Shown here one piece after another: positions 1-8,553 of a stretch of 64,000 nucleotides of DNA. How positions within the stretch are numbered: position 1 is the stretch's first letter; each line of letters opens with the position of its first letter. This DNA is from JBJELF01 sp051879015 (GTDB lineage: Bacteria; Bacillota; Clostridia; Lachnospirales; Lachnospiraceae). The notes below the pieces were generated by a model that was given only the letters and a program-made list of their open reading frames with translations, made no database searches and was not told the DNA's origin. Where the stretch lies: positions 1-64,000 of the forward strand of contig JBJELF010000041.1 of assembly GCA_051879015.1 (NCBI GenBank), in the 5' to 3' direction. Position numbers and translations under genes: made by a program.

Positions 1-29
1 TACATACTTCCACATACAAACACTTCTCC

Positions 30-731
30 TTAAAAATCGCCCTGCTGAGTATGATAATGTTGATGATCATAGTGTTCACGGGGTGTCTGTCCATCTGGAT
101 GCTCATGAAATCTGTGATGATTTCCACATCTCTCGGAATGCCCAAATTCTTTACCATTTTCACGATAACGTTTGTCCCAATCCGCATTGAGTTTTTCCAA
201 TAATGCCAGCAAAGTATTTCTTTCTTCTTCAGACAAGCATGCAAACATTTCCTGATGACGTATTTCCCGCTGTCTGGCTGCTTCCTCTGCCTGTACCTGA
301 CCAGATTCTGTTAATCGTATATTAACCGTTCGACGGTCTGCTTGACTTGGAGTACGCTCAATAAATCCTGCATTCTCCAATTTTCCGATAACTTCACTGG
401 CAGAGCCAGGTTTCACTCCGATTCGCTCTGTCAATTCCCGCTGTGTCATCCCTCCAGTTTCCCGCAAAATAATCAGAATGCGTTTTTGGCTTCCTTTCCC
501 TTCAAATAGGAAACGAATCATATGCCCCAAATCCCTCAGATTCATAATCAGCTTGTTATTTACTTGCATCGCATCATAATTTTCAGTGAAAAGAATGCTT
601 TTTAATCTGGGTTGAGCATGTCCGTGTCTCATAACCGTACCAGTGCGAACGTATTCTTCTCCGCGATCACAATGTGGTTCCCTCAAATCACAATGTCGCC
701 CGCAGCAAGGGCAATAGTTATTTTCATCCAT
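30..731 (-). CDS. MarR-family transcriptional regulator with Cys- and His-rich tails
   Basis: This 233-residue protein has a central MarR winged helix (about residues 55-185). Its recognition helix follows the motif MTQRELTERIGVKPG, and the wing carries QADRRTVNIRLTESG. The first 21 residues hold five cysteines (C7, C9, C10, C14, C21). The last 35 or so residues are packed with histidines (HHRFHEH, HYDHQHYH). Both tails lie outside the usual MarR fold and could bind a metal or sense thiols, which is inference. The start is supported by a GGAGAT ribosome site upstream. The promoter carries two near-identical palindromic operators, so autoregulation is likely. Genes further downstream, off the left edge of the window, may be co-regulated; in related organisms such regulators often precede ABC exporters. 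Confidence 0.9.
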   Translation of the reverse strand: MDENNYCPCCGRHCDLREPHCDRGEEYVRTGTVMRHGHAQPRLKSILFTENYDAMQVNNKLIMNLRDLGHMIRFLFEGKGSQKRILIILRETGGMTQRELTERIGVKPGSASEVIGKLENAGFIERTPSQADRRTVNIRLTESGQVQAEEAARQREIRHQEMFACLSEEERNTLLALLEKLNADWDKRYRENGKEFGHSERCGNHHRFHEHPDGQTPREHYDHQHYHTQQGDF

Positions 732-753
732 ACATTATATCTCCTTTCATTCT

Positions 754-767
754 ATTAGGTACCTTGA
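754..767. promoter_or_regulatory. Probable MarR operator, promoter-proximal copy
   Basis: The sequence ATTAGGTACCTTGA shares AGGTACCTTGA with the perfect palindrome at 794-807. It sits at the expected transcription start just after the -10 box. The two centres are 40 bases apart, close to four helical turns, which would place two dimers on the same face of the DNA. Confidence 0.65.
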
Positions 768-768
768 T

Positions 769-797
769 ATTTTACCGCAACATTTCAAATTTGTCAA
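769..797 (-). promoter_or_regulatory. Promoter of the MarR gene
   Basis: Read on the minus strand there is TTGACA at 792-797, a 17-base spacer and TAAAAT at 769-774. This is a near-consensus sigma-A promoter pointing at the MarR gene 38 bases further on. The -35 box is embedded in the 794-807 palindrome. Confidence 0.8.
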
Positions 798-807
798 GGT
801 ACCTTGA
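794..807. promoter_or_regulatory. Probable MarR operator, perfect 14-base palindrome
   Basis: TCAAGGTACCTTGA is a perfect palindrome overlapping the -35 box of the MarR promoter. MarR dimers typically bind palindromes of this size and repress by covering the promoter. Assignment to this regulator is inferred from position. Confidence 0.7.
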
Positions 808-822
808 TTATTTTTGTATATA

Positions 823-854
823 GTGATGCCTCACCTACAGAGCATGTCTGTTTA
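823..854 (-). repeat. Dispersed palindrome, family C (degenerate copy)
   Basis: Read on the minus strand this matches copies at 14403-14434 and 55499-55530. The common pattern is TAAAC-GACATGCCTCGC, a short loop, then GYGAGGCATCAC. In this copy the stem is partly decayed. Confidence 0.55.
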
Positions 855-1173
855 TTGTCTATTTTTTACATAAAAAAGGAACTTTTTTTATTGACTTTGT
901 AATATATGTATGATAAACTACCATCATAAGAATTTTGCAGCTCTTTTTCAACCTAAAAAATAATCATTATTAGTTTCTTCTTACTTTTATTAGTCTGCTG
1001 TGTATCCTTCCAGTAAACACAGAGTCAAAAATGAATAGGGAGATGCATTTAATTATTTTATTTACGAAAATGGTGCGAAAGATAATAGAGGCTAATCCAA
1101 AAGGTAGTAATTGAATTGCAGTAGCGATGTTTGTTCTTTACTTACACTATCGTCATAGAAAGGAAAAATAATA

Positions 1174-1818
1174 ATGATTGAAATTGAACATCTAACAAAG
1201 AAATTTGGAGAAACAACTGTATTGGATGATATCTCAATGACACTGAAACCAGCACATATTTATGGATTAGTAGGACGAAATGGTTCTGGAAAAACAATGT
1301 TGATGAAGCATATATTAGGATTTGTCCATGCCACAAGTGGTTCCATTAAAGTGGATGGCAAAGAAATTGGTAAGGATATTGATATGCCCCAAAATGTAGG
1401 AGCGATTATCGAAAATCCTGGTTTTTTGCCAGAGTACTCTGGTTTTAAAAATTTAAAGCTTTTGGCAATGATTAAAGGACAAATCAGCGATGAAGAGATT
1501 AAGGATGCAATTCGCTTTGTTGGACTAGACCCAGAGAATAAAAAGCATGTTGGGAAATATTCTTTAGGAATGAGACAGCGACTTGGATTGGCACAGGCAT
1601 TGATGGAGCATCCCAATATTTTACTGCTGGACGAGCCGCTCAGTGGATTGGACAACGATGGAGTAAAAGAAATGCATCAGCTTTTATTAAAGCAAAAAGA
1701 ACAGGGAAGACTTCTGCTGGTAGCAAGTCACAGTAAGGAAGATATTAATGTTTTGTGCGATGAAATTTTTTATTTTGATAAAGGGAAAATGATTGACCAT
1801 GTATTAGTCAATGAGTGA
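1174..1818 (+). CDS. ABC transporter ATP-binding protein (orphan)
   Basis: This 214-residue ATPase has a complete ABC nucleotide-binding domain. It shows Walker A GRNGSGKT (residues 34-41), the signature YSLGMRQRL, Walker B ILLLDEP followed by the D-loop LSGLD, and an H-loop histidine in VASHSKED. It resembles the short, single-domain exporter ATPases of bacitracin, lantibiotic or membrane-protein transporters. The ribosome site AGAAAGGA lies ahead of ATG 1174. No permease gene is next to it: the following gene is pepT on the opposite strand, behind a pair of hairpins. It may be the remains of a larger operon, or it may work with a permease encoded elsewhere. Substrate unknown. Confidence 0.85.
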   Translation: MIEIEHLTKKFGETTVLDDISMTLKPAHIYGLVGRNGSGKTMLMKHILGFVHATSGSIKVDGKEIGKDIDMPQNVGAIIENPGFLPEYSGFKNLKLLAMIKGQISDEEIKDAIRFVGLDPENKKHVGKYSLGMRQRLGLAQALMEHPNILLLDEPLSGLDNDGVKEMHQLLLKQKEQGRLLLVASHSKEDINVLCDEIFYFDKGKMIDHVLVNE

Positions 1819-1821
1819 ACT

Positions 1822-1845
1822 ACCACAGACCGTAAAGCTCTGTGT
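1822..1845 (+). terminator. Hairpin after the ABC gene
   Basis: CCACAGA and TCTGTG arms enclose a loop containing CGTAAAG, just after the stop codon. The loop motif (TTTAC on the other strand) is the same as in the larger hairpin that follows. There is no strong T-run, so its role as a terminator is unsure. Confidence 0.45.
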
Positions 1846-1854
1846 CTTCTGTTA

Positions 1855-1919
1855 CTTAGTGGGTGCCGTGTATCCACACATCGTAAAGGTGTGTGGATAC
1901 ACGGCTAATATTTTATAAA
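1855..1919 (-). repeat. Dispersed hairpin repeat, family A, copy 1
   Basis: This 65-base element matches 63827-63891 in inverted orientation at 60 of 65 positions, counted by eye. It contains a perfect 16-bp stem (1865-1880 pairing with 1890-1905) with a 9-base loop. It lies between the convergent ABC and pepT genes and may also end transcripts. Confidence 0.75.
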
Positions 1920-1933
1920 ACCCGTTCTTTTTG

Positions 1934-3169
1934 TCAATCGAGCTTCTCTAATTCTCTCTCTCCATAAAGACGCACGATATTGATCAGCATTTCTACACAT
2001 TTCTCCATGGATTGTAAAGAAATATACTCAAATCTTCCATGATAATTACAGCCGCCCGTGGCTAAATTTGGACAAGGCAATCCCATAAAGGAAAGTCTTG
2101 CACCGTCTGTTCCTCCACGGATTGGCACTGTTACCGCCGAAATGCCAGTCTCCTCGATAGCCTGTCTCGCAATGTCAATCAAATGCATATGTTTTTCAAT
2201 AATTTCTTTCATGTTGCGATAACCAACAGTCGAACGTACTGTGACTGTTCCCTCGCCATATTTCACATTCAAAAAAGCTGCGATGTTCTGAAATAACGCT
2301 ACCTTTTGCTCAAAGAGCTGAGCATTATGGTCTCGAATGATGTAGGACAATTCTGCATTCTCGCAGTCCCCTTTCATTTCATTCAAATGAAAAAATCCCT
2401 CATAACCACAAGTGTAAGCCGGATTCTGCTCTACTGGAAGCATGGACTGAAACTCAATCCCAATTAACAATGCATTCTTCATAATTCCTTTAGCAGCACC
2501 TGGATGAATACCTTTTCCTAAAATAGAAACCTTCATGTTGATGGCATTGAAATTTTCATATTCAATCTCTCCAATTTCTCCTCCATCCACTGTGTAGGCA
2601 AAATCCGCTCCAAAAAATGGAACATCAAAATAGTCGGCCCCGCAGCCAATCTCCTCATCAGGCGTAAATCCAATCTTAATCGTGCCATGGGGAAATTCCG
2701 GATGAGCGAACAGATAAGCCGCCATACTCATAATCTCTGCGACACCTGCCTTGTCATCGGCACCCAAAACGGAATCACCGCTGGTTGTCACCAAGTCATC
2801 ACCCACATATCGATTTAAAGATGGATACTCCTTTGGTGACAATACATACTGGTCATTGAGCTTAATATCTTTACCATCATAGTTTGTAATAATCTGAGGA
2901 TGTACATCTCCAGTCACACAATCCACCGTATCCATATGGGCAATAAAACCAATGGTCGGTACTCTTTTCTCAAGATTGGATGGAATGGTGCCATAGACAT
3001 AGCATTTATCTGTCACAACCACATCCTTTATTCCAATCTCTCTCATCTCATTGGCAAGCAAATGAGCCAAATTAAATTGTCTCTCTGTACTTGGATGAGT
3101 CGCAGAATCTTCATCCGACTCGGTATTAATTTGAATGTATCTCAAAAATCTTTCCTTTAATGTAGACAT
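1934..3169 (-). CDS. pepT: Peptidase T (tripeptide aminopeptidase)
   Basis: This is a 411-residue cytoplasmic zinc peptidase of the M20 family that removes the N-terminal residue of tripeptides. Family landmarks are present: the metal-binding HMD at residues 78-80, the bridging DD at 137-138, the catalytic TPDEE at 168-172, and RGGTDGARLS near the C-terminus. Length and the start MSTLKERFLRYIQINTESDE are typical of PepT. The gene follows hisIE by 65 bases on the same strand. Nothing unusual is seen. Confidence 0.96.
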   Translation of the reverse strand: MSTLKERFLRYIQINTESDEDSATHPSTERQFNLAHLLANEMREIGIKDVVVTDKCYVYGTIPSNLEKRVPTIGFIAHMDTVDCVTGDVHPQIITNYDGKDIKLNDQYVLSPKEYPSLNRYVGDDLVTTSGDSVLGADDKAGVAEIMSMAAYLFAHPEFPHGTIKIGFTPDEEIGCGADYFDVPFFGADFAYTVDGGEIGEIEYENFNAINMKVSILGKGIHPGAAKGIMKNALLIGIEFQSMLPVEQNPAYTCGYEGFFHLNEMKGDCENAELSYIIRDHNAQLFEQKVALFQNIAAFLNVKYGEGTVTVRSTVGYRNMKEIIEKHMHLIDIARQAIEETGISAVTVPIRGGTDGARLSFMGLPCPNLATGGCNYHGRFEYISLQSMEKCVEMLINIVRLYGERELEKLD

Positions 3170-3234
3170 GATTTTTATGAACTCCTTCTATACTAACTGA
3201 ACACTAACGGAACAATTATGCCTGAAACTGATTT

Positions 3235-4443
3235 TTACTCGCGATTGGCTAGCTCTCTCGTAATATCTTCCCAGGTTAATCCCTTTTCCACCATTAAAAC
3301 CATTACATGATATAAAAAATCTGACACCTCATAAATCACTTCTTCTGGGTCAGGATTCTTTGCCGCAATGACAATTTCCGTAGCTTCCTCGCCGCACTTT
3401 TTCAAAATTTTGTCAATTCCTTTGTTAAATAAATAGTTGGTGTAGGAACCTTCTTTCGGATGTACTTTTCGGTCGGCAATAACAGCATAAACTTTCTCAA
3501 ATACTTCATAAGGATTTGCCACCTCTGCCTTTTTATCGACCAAAGTTTTGAAAAAGCAGGAATAAGAGCCTGTGTGACAGGCCGCTCCAACTTGCGCAAC
3601 CTTTGCTAAAATCGTATCATTATCACAGTCCAGATACAGCGCTTTTACATACTGAAAATGTCCGCTAGTCTCGCCTTTCAGCCAGCGTGCCTGACGGCTT
3701 CTGCTAAAATAGCACATCTTTCCGCCTGCTACAGTCTCCTCAAAGGCCGCCTGATTCATATATGCCAACATCAAAACCTGATTTGTGCGATAATCCTGCA
3801 CAATCACTGGAATCAATCCATCACTGTTGAGTTTGAACTCGCTCCATGAAATCTGAGATTCCCAGGTAACAACAGAAACGCCCCTTGCCTTTAGACTCTG
3901 CTTGCAGGCATAGAAATCAAACTCCATACTTGCTGTCACGAAAATATACCCTTCAGCAAATTTTTCTATATCCGGATTTGATAGATGCAAATTAGCATCC
4001 TTCTTTTCTGAATTCATTCCCAGTTCGTCCAAAGTTTTCGTTAAGTATTCTGCATCCTTCCACTCTGCCTTATAGTCACATACTAACACACGGTCGGCAC
4101 CAAAACGCTCCGCACCCTCTTTCGCTACTTGACACTCCGTCTCACTGGCAGCATCCGCCACTGCCTTCACAGCACCTGCATACAAATATTTCTTGATGTC
4201 TTCCAAACGATGAAGATTTCCGCCCAAATAGACAGGAATTTCCATTGTTTTTACAATCTCTTTCACCACACCAATTGATGCATCATGCTGCATATCATCA
4301 CTCGAACAATCCAGCAACAATACACCATCGGCACCATTATTTTGGTAACACTCCACTGCCTTTACAGTATCCCCAAAAAATAAATCATTATTACATGTAT
4401 TTCCAGAAAAATACAATACTGGAATTATCTGGCTCACTGCCAT
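3235..4443 (-). CDS. hisIE: Phosphoribosyl-AMP cyclohydrolase / phosphoribosyl-ATP pyrophosphatase with N-terminal barrel-like domain
   Basis: This 402-residue protein has three parts. Residues 1 to about 190 resemble a shortened HisA/HisF-type TIM barrel ([22 protein letters not shown]). About 195-300 is HisI, with CDNDT and [12 protein letters not shown] metal/catalytic motifs and [18 protein letters not shown]. About 305-402 is HisE ([31 protein letters not shown]). It would catalyse the second and third steps of histidine synthesis. The barrel-like part lacks a clear full active site and its job is unknown. hisA is about 17 kb away in the window. The flavodoxin-like gene precedes it by 28 bases. 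Confidence 0.93.
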   Translation of the reverse strand: MAVSQIIPVLYFSGNTCNNDLFFGDTVKAVECYQNNGADGVLLLDCSSDDMQHDASIGVVKEIVKTMEIPVYLGGNLHRLEDIKKYLYAGAVKAVADAASETECQVAKEGAERFGADRVLVCDYKAEWKDAEYLTKTLDELGMNSEKKDANLHLSNPDIEKFAEGYIFVTASMEFDFYACKQSLKARGVSVVTWESQISWSEFKLNSDGLIPVIVQDYRTNQVLMLAYMNQAAFEETVAGGKMCYFSRSRQARWLKGETSGHFQYVKALYLDCDNDTILAKVAQVGAACHTGSYSCFFKTLVDKKAEVANPYEVFEKVYAVIADRKVHPKEGSYTNYLFNKGIDKILKKCGEEATEIVIAAKNPDPEEVIYEVSDFLYHVMVLMVEKGLTWEDITRELANRE

Positions 4444-4471
4444 AATTTGTTTCTCTCCTTATGTATTCTTT

Positions 4472-5092
4472 TTATCGAATAAAATTAGTTGAAATTTTTG
4501 CTTCCTTCTTTGGCTCAATGCCCTGTGCCTTTCCAGCCTCAATACATTTCAAAAGCCAAGCCATATTCTTTCCCACCAAGCGCATCGTCTGCAGACCCTC
4601 CTCATCCTGAAGGACTTCCGCTGGCGTATTTCCATGCACCATGCTCCAATAATTGGAAGACACAATTGGCATATTGCTGATGGTAAAATATTTTTGAAGC
4701 TGATCAATGGCAGCTGTGGCACCACCACGGCGGCAGCTCACAATAGCAGCTCCTGGCTTGTAGGCACAATATTTTCCAGCCGAATAGAACAGTCGGTCCA
4801 TAAAGCCTGTGATTGCTCCTGATGCAGCTGCATAATGAACGGGAGAACCCACCACAATACCATCGCACTCCTTCATCAACTCTGCTGCTCCATTGAGTGT
4901 ATCATCATCAAATACACATTTTCCTACCTTGCGGCAGCCGCCACAGCCAATGCAGCCTCTCACATATTTACTGCCGACCTGATACAAAATTGTTTCAATC
5001 CCTTCTTCATTTAAAGCCTTTTCCACTTCCTTCAAAGCGGTATAGGTACATCCTGCTGGCTTTGGACTTCCATTAATCAATAAAACCTTCAT
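4472..5092 (-). CDS. Flavodoxin-family NAD(P)H-dependent FMN reductase-like protein
   Basis: The protein has 206 residues. The N-terminal LLINGSPKPAGCTYTAL is the FMN phosphate-binding loop of the flavodoxin-like fold, and the GIVVGSPVHYAAASG segment fits the second flavin loop. Between them is a cysteine cluster CIGCGGCRKVGKC (about residues 47-59), as in iron-sulfur flavoproteins, so a 4Fe-4S cluster is possible. Such proteins move electrons in anaerobes; the partner is unknown. It precedes hisIE by 28 bases on the same strand. Confidence 0.82.
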   Translation of the reverse strand: MKVLLINGSPKPAGCTYTALKEVEKALNEEGIETILYQVGSKYVRGCIGCGGCRKVGKCVFDDDTLNGAAELMKECDGIVVGSPVHYAAASGAITGFMDRLFYSAGKYCAYKPGAAIVSCRRGGATAAIDQLQKYFTISNMPIVSSNYWSMVHGNTPAEVLQDEEGLQTMRLVGKNMAWLLKCIEAGKAQGIEPKKEAKISTNFIR

Positions 5093-5209
5093 TTCTATTC
5101 AACCTCCCCATTCTCATTTTGCGATATTGCTGTCAAAATGCATTTTACTTCATGATACCTACTGCTGCTAAGATCATACTTTACACAGCCATGCCCTTGA
5201 GCATTCGTA

Positions 5210-5704
5210 TCACTTTATTCTACTATACTGCTTAAAATAATATTCCAAATTAAAATAAGTTTGCTCATCACTCACCGCAGTCACCGCCCATTCATCGCTC
5301 TTATCCAGATTCAATGGAAACCAAGTATCAGCCTGATACGCATAATCAATCTTTGTTGCATGAACAGTATCTACATATGGAAGAAACTGCTTATAAATCT
5401 TACTGCCGCCGATAATAAAAATATCCTCATCACGATAAGATTTCAACAACTCCAATGTCTCTTCCATAGAATGAGTCACAATTGCACCTTTTACCTTATA
5501 GTTTGCCTTTGTTGTCATAATAATATTGACACGATGAGGCAAGGGCTGTTTTCCTGGTAAGCTTTCAAACGTCTTGCGTCCCATTACAATTACCTTTCCA
5601 GTCGTTTCTTCCCGAAAAAAACGCTGATCTGCCGGAATCTGAACTAACAGCTGTCCACGAAAACCAATCGCCCAATTTTTGTCTGCCGCTACAATTATAT
5701 TCAT
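5210..5704 (-). CDS. folA: Dihydrofolate reductase
   Basis: This is a 164-residue cytoplasmic enzyme that reduces dihydrofolate to tetrahydrofolate with NADPH. The start MNIIVAADKNWAIGFRGQLL, the substrate-pocket segment PADQRFFREETTGK, the NADPH motif VIVMGRKTFESLPG and DIFIIGGSKIYKQFL are all diagnostic. Many family members have a leucine rather than glutamine at the residue after PA.D; that region still fits. The gene follows the DUF711 gene by 37 bases. No thymidylate synthase is adjacent. Confidence 0.95.
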   Translation of the reverse strand: MNIIVAADKNWAIGFRGQLLVQIPADQRFFREETTGKVIVMGRKTFESLPGKQPLPHRVNIIMTTKANYKVKGAIVTHSMEETLELLKSYRDEDIFIIGGSKIYKQFLPYVDTVHATKIDYAYQADTWFPLNLDKSDEWAVTAVSDEQTYFNLEYYFKQYSRIK

Positions 5705-5741
5705 AACATTTTCCTTATTTTGCTTTATTTCACGATTAAAC

Positions 5742-7106
5742 TTAATTCTTAAAACTATGAATCGGCGCTGGAATTCTACCTGTACGACTTACAAAATTCT
5801 CGCAGGAGAATCCGTTGACTGGAATAATTGGCGCATATCCCAGCAAACCACCAAATTCAACCATCTCGCCCACTCCTTTTCCAATCACAGGAATCAAGCG
5901 CACTGCTGTCGTCTTCTGATTTACCATACCGATGGCTGCCTCATCAGCAATAATACCGGCAATCGTTGCCGCCGAAGTATCCCCTGGAATCGCAATCATA
6001 TCCAGACCGACAGAGCAGACACAGGTCATAGCTTCCAACTTCTCCAAGGTCAGCGCACCCTCCGATACTGCATCAATCATACCCTGATCCTCGCTCACCG
6101 GAATGAAAGCACCACTTAAACCACCCACATAAGAGGAAGCCATGACACCGCCCTTTTTCACTTGGTCATTCAGCATAGCCAAAGCCGCAGTCGTTCCCGG
6201 AGCACCTGCTCTCTCCAGACCAATCTCCTCCAAAATTTCGGCTACACTGTCACCTACTGCGGGTGTAGGTGCCAAGGATAAGTCAATAATACCAAACGGC
6301 ACATTAAGACGTCTTGAGGCTTCCTGAGCTACCAATTGTCCTACTCTCGTAATCTTAAAGGCAGTCTTCTTGATTGTCTCACAGAGTACTTCAAAATTTT
6401 CACCTCTCACCTGCTCCAAGGCATACTTGACAACACCAGGACCACTGACACCCACATTGATAATCACATCGGCCTCTGTCACACCATGGAAAGCCCCTGC
6501 CATAAATGGATTATCATCCGGAGCATTACAAAATACAACCAACTTTGCACAGCCCAAAGAATCCTGCTCTTTCGTTTCCTCCGCTGTCTGCTTCACAATC
6601 TCGCCCATCAGGCGAATCGCATCCATATTCATACCAGTCTTTGTAGAACCTACATTGACCGAACTGCACACAAAATCTGTACAGGCCAACGCTTTTGGAA
6701 TGGAGCGAATTAAGAGTTCATCCGCAGGGGTCATTCCCTTGCTTACCAAGGCAGAATATCCGCCCAGAAAATTGACTCCAACCTTCTTTGCCGCACGGTC
6801 AAGAGTTTGAGCAATTGTCACAAAATCATCTGTTGTCTTGCAGGCACTCCCGCCTATCAAGGCAATGGGTGTCACGGAAATACGCTTGTTTACAATGGGA
6901 ATTCCATACTCTACTTCGATATCTTTTCCTGTCTGCACCAATTTTTCTGCATATCTTGTAATTTTGTCATAAATTTTTTCATTTAAGCGTGTCAAATCAG
7001 AATCAATACAATCCAACAGGCTGATACCCATTGTAATGGTACGCACATCCAACTTTTCATGCTCAATCATATTATTTGTCTCATTTACTTCAAAAATATT
7101 AATCAT
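5742..7106 (-). CDS. PFL family protein (DUF711 / UPF0210)
   Basis: This 454-residue protein belongs to the conserved DUF711 family, recognised by its N-terminal [15 protein letters not shown], the glycine-rich [14 protein letters not shown] and the C-terminal [30 protein letters not shown]. The family is distantly related to glycyl-radical enzymes by fold, but its reaction is not established. It sits 25 bases downstream of an ACT-domain gene. This pairing is common in Firmicutes and suggests that the ACT protein senses a small ligand for it. Confidence 0.92.
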   Translation of the reverse strand: MINIFEVNETNNMIEHEKLDVRTITMGISLLDCIDSDLTRLNEKIYDKITRYAEKLVQTGKDIEVEYGIPIVNKRISVTPIALIGGSACKTTDDFVTIAQTLDRAAKKVGVNFLGGYSALVSKGMTPADELLIRSIPKALACTDFVCSSVNVGSTKTGMNMDAIRLMGEIVKQTAEETKEQDSLGCAKLVVFCNAPDDNPFMAGAFHGVTEADVIINVGVSGPGVVKYALEQVRGENFEVLCETIKKTAFKITRVGQLVAQEASRRLNVPFGIIDLSLAPTPAVGDSVAEILEEIGLERAGAPGTTAALAMLNDQVKKGGVMASSYVGGLSGAFIPVSEDQGMIDAVSEGALTLEKLEAMTCVCSVGLDMIAIPGDTSAATIAGIIADEAAIGMVNQKTTAVRLIPVIGKGVGEMVEFGGLLGYAPIIPVNGFSCENFVSRTGRIPAPIHSFKN

Positions 7107-7131
7107 ATTGAAACCTCCTAGTCATCATTCA

Positions 7132-7404
7132 TCAAATACGATGCATTTTTGTGAAGATTTCTTCCTTTTGGCAGCGAATTCTCACACCAATTTCCATGCC
7201 CAAATCAGCCAGTTCTTCGACCACTTCTCCAAATGGACGGTCTGCATTGGTCATATCGACAATCATCATCATATTAAAATAATCCTGAATAATAGTCTGA
7301 GAAATGTCCAAAATATTAATCTTATGATTTGCAAGATAGGTACATACCTTTGCAATGATACCTACTGTATCTTTTCCTACTACTGTAATAATTGCCTTGT
7401 CCAT
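7132..7404 (-). CDS. ACT domain protein (UPF0237)
   Basis: This 90-residue protein is a single ACT domain of the UPF0237 type, starting MDKAIITVVGKDTVGIIAKV and including INILDISQTIIQDYFNMMMI. ACT domains bind amino acids or similar ligands. The frame is open further upstream to 7524. The start at 7404 was chosen because GGAGGT lies six bases before it and the upstream extension would overlap the next gene. It is paired with the DUF711 gene. Confidence 0.93.
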   Translation of the reverse strand: MDKAIITVVGKDTVGIIAKVCTYLANHKINILDISQTIIQDYFNMMMIVDMTNADRPFGEVVEELADLGMEIGVRIRCQKEEIFTKMHRI

Positions 7405-7426
7405 TGTCTTACCTCCGTATTTCTTT

Positions 7427-8224
7427 TCAAATCTGTATGATATCTGACATATTTTCTCTCTCCGCAATGGAAATAGAAAAATCCCTCGCCTGATAGGGCA
7501 AAGCGCTACTGTCAATCTCATCACATACCGTTGCTAAAGCCAATGCTTCATAATTATTTTTTTTGCTTAGATGCCCCAGCAAAATCTGTTTTAAGTCATC
7601 ATGCAGCAGCCGATTTAAAAACTCTCCGCTTTTTTCATTAGATAGATGACCAAAATCACTCAAAATACGCCGTTTGAGCGGATAAGGATATTGACCACAC
7701 TCCAACATATGTACATCGTGATTTGCTTCCAACAGTATCGCATCTAAATACTGCAGCTTTTCCACCATGTCCTCTGTGTAGTTGCCTAAATCTGTCACCA
7801 CTGCCACCGACTTTTCTCCATGATTAATTCGATAATATACAGGCTCCGCCGCATCATGACAATTTTCATAAGGGCATAACTCCAAATCTCCTATCTGATA
7901 CCGATAATCAGCCTGAATTGCGTAGCAAAGCTCTCTATCCACATACCCATTCTTGTCCGCCCACGAAATTCCTTGTAAAGTTCCTACCGTCCCGTAAATC
8001 GGTATCTGATATTTTTTTGCCAACATTGGAAGTCCCTTTATATGGTCGCTGTGCTCATGGGTCACAAAAATAGCATCTAAATCTTTTACCGAAAGTTCCA
8101 GATTTTTTAAACCTGTCTCAATTCTTTTACAACTAATCCCTGCATCAATTAAGATATGCGTACGTTCCGTCCCAATGTAAGTGCAGTTTCCATCGCTTCC
8201 ACTGGCGATACTGACAAATCTCAT
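7427..8224 (-). CDS. MBL-fold metallo-hydrolase (YycJ/WalJ type)
   Basis: This 265-residue metallo-beta-lactamase-fold protein starts MRFVSIASGSDGNCTYIG, typical of YycJ/WalJ. The metal motif THEHSDH is intact, followed by VVTDLG and LLEANHD and a late H (LLGHLSKKNN). Homologues are linked to cell-wall/division control next to walRK or to DNA repair; here no walRK genes are near. A consensus promoter lies about 190 bases upstream. It precedes the ACT gene by 22 bases. Confidence 0.88.
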   Translation of the reverse strand: MRFVSIASGSDGNCTYIGTERTHILIDAGISCKRIETGLKNLELSVKDLDAIFVTHEHSDHIKGLPMLAKKYQIPIYGTVGTLQGISWADKNGYVDRELCYAIQADYRYQIGDLELCPYENCHDAAEPVYYRINHGEKSVAVVTDLGNYTEDMVEKLQYLDAILLEANHDVHMLECGQYPYPLKRRILSDFGHLSNEKSGEFLNRLLHDDLKQILLGHLSKKNNYEALALATVCDEIDSSALPYQARDFSISIAERENMSDIIQI

Positions 8225-8347
8225 ACAATTATCCTCTCTTTTTACTTAACCTCTATGAGACCTCTTAAAACAGCTTCCAAACGAATCATCCATCCAAACA
8301 TCATTCGGAATTTGCCCTATTTAGGCTACTTTCTCATATTTTGGCGA

Positions 8348-8407
8348 GTCCTAAAGTCCTATATCTTCATCAAACATGAACTATATGACCTTTTCACCTG
8401 GTATCAT
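8348..8407 (+). repeat. Dispersed hairpin repeat, family B, diverged copy
   Basis: GTCCTAAAGTC, ATGAACTATATGACC and CTGGTATCAT line up with the better-conserved copies at 54846-54912 and 63912-63978. The internal arms are more diverged. Confidence 0.6.
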
Positions 8408-8410
8408 CCC

Positions 8411-8439
8411 ATTATAAAGACCACAAATTCGTCTGTCAA
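8411..8439 (-). promoter_or_regulatory. Consensus promoter ahead of the WalJ/ACT/DUF711/folA genes
   Basis: On the minus strand there is TTGACA (8434-8439), a 17-base spacer and TATAAT (8411-8416), a perfect consensus. Transcription would begin near 8404, inside the family B repeat copy at 8348-8407, so the repeat would form the start of the leader RNA. Confidence 0.8.
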
Positions 8440-8553
8440 CACGAAATTGTCCATTCTGCAGGGTAAATGCAAGCTTTTCGAAAAAATGATTTCAAAACTA
8501 CTAGAAAATAGAATCTCACATTTACCGTGCTTCATTCCGTTATATCAATAATG

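Larger units (their letters stand above)
732..1173. other. Intergenic region between the divergent MarR and ABC genes
   Basis: Besides the MarR promoter/operators and a family C palindrome, a plus-strand promoter candidate is seen: TTGACT at 891-896, 17 bases, TAAACT at 914-919. It would give the ABC gene a leader of about 250 bases. A 27-codon open frame starts at the ATG at 1031 and ends at 1114; it has no recognisable similarity and could be a gene remnant. No longer gene is supported here. Confidence 0.4.
8225..8553. other. Intergenic region between the WalJ-like gene and coaE
   Basis: The region contains the family B copy, the consensus promoter and a small imperfect hairpin around 8424-8449 that overlaps the -35 box. 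No coding frame is convincing. The part 8455-8553 shows nothing I can name. Confidence 0.6.

Noticed and set aside
7405..7524. Upstream extension of the ACT-domain frame
   Set aside because: It overlaps the WalJ-like gene; the GGAGGT site supports the start at 7404.
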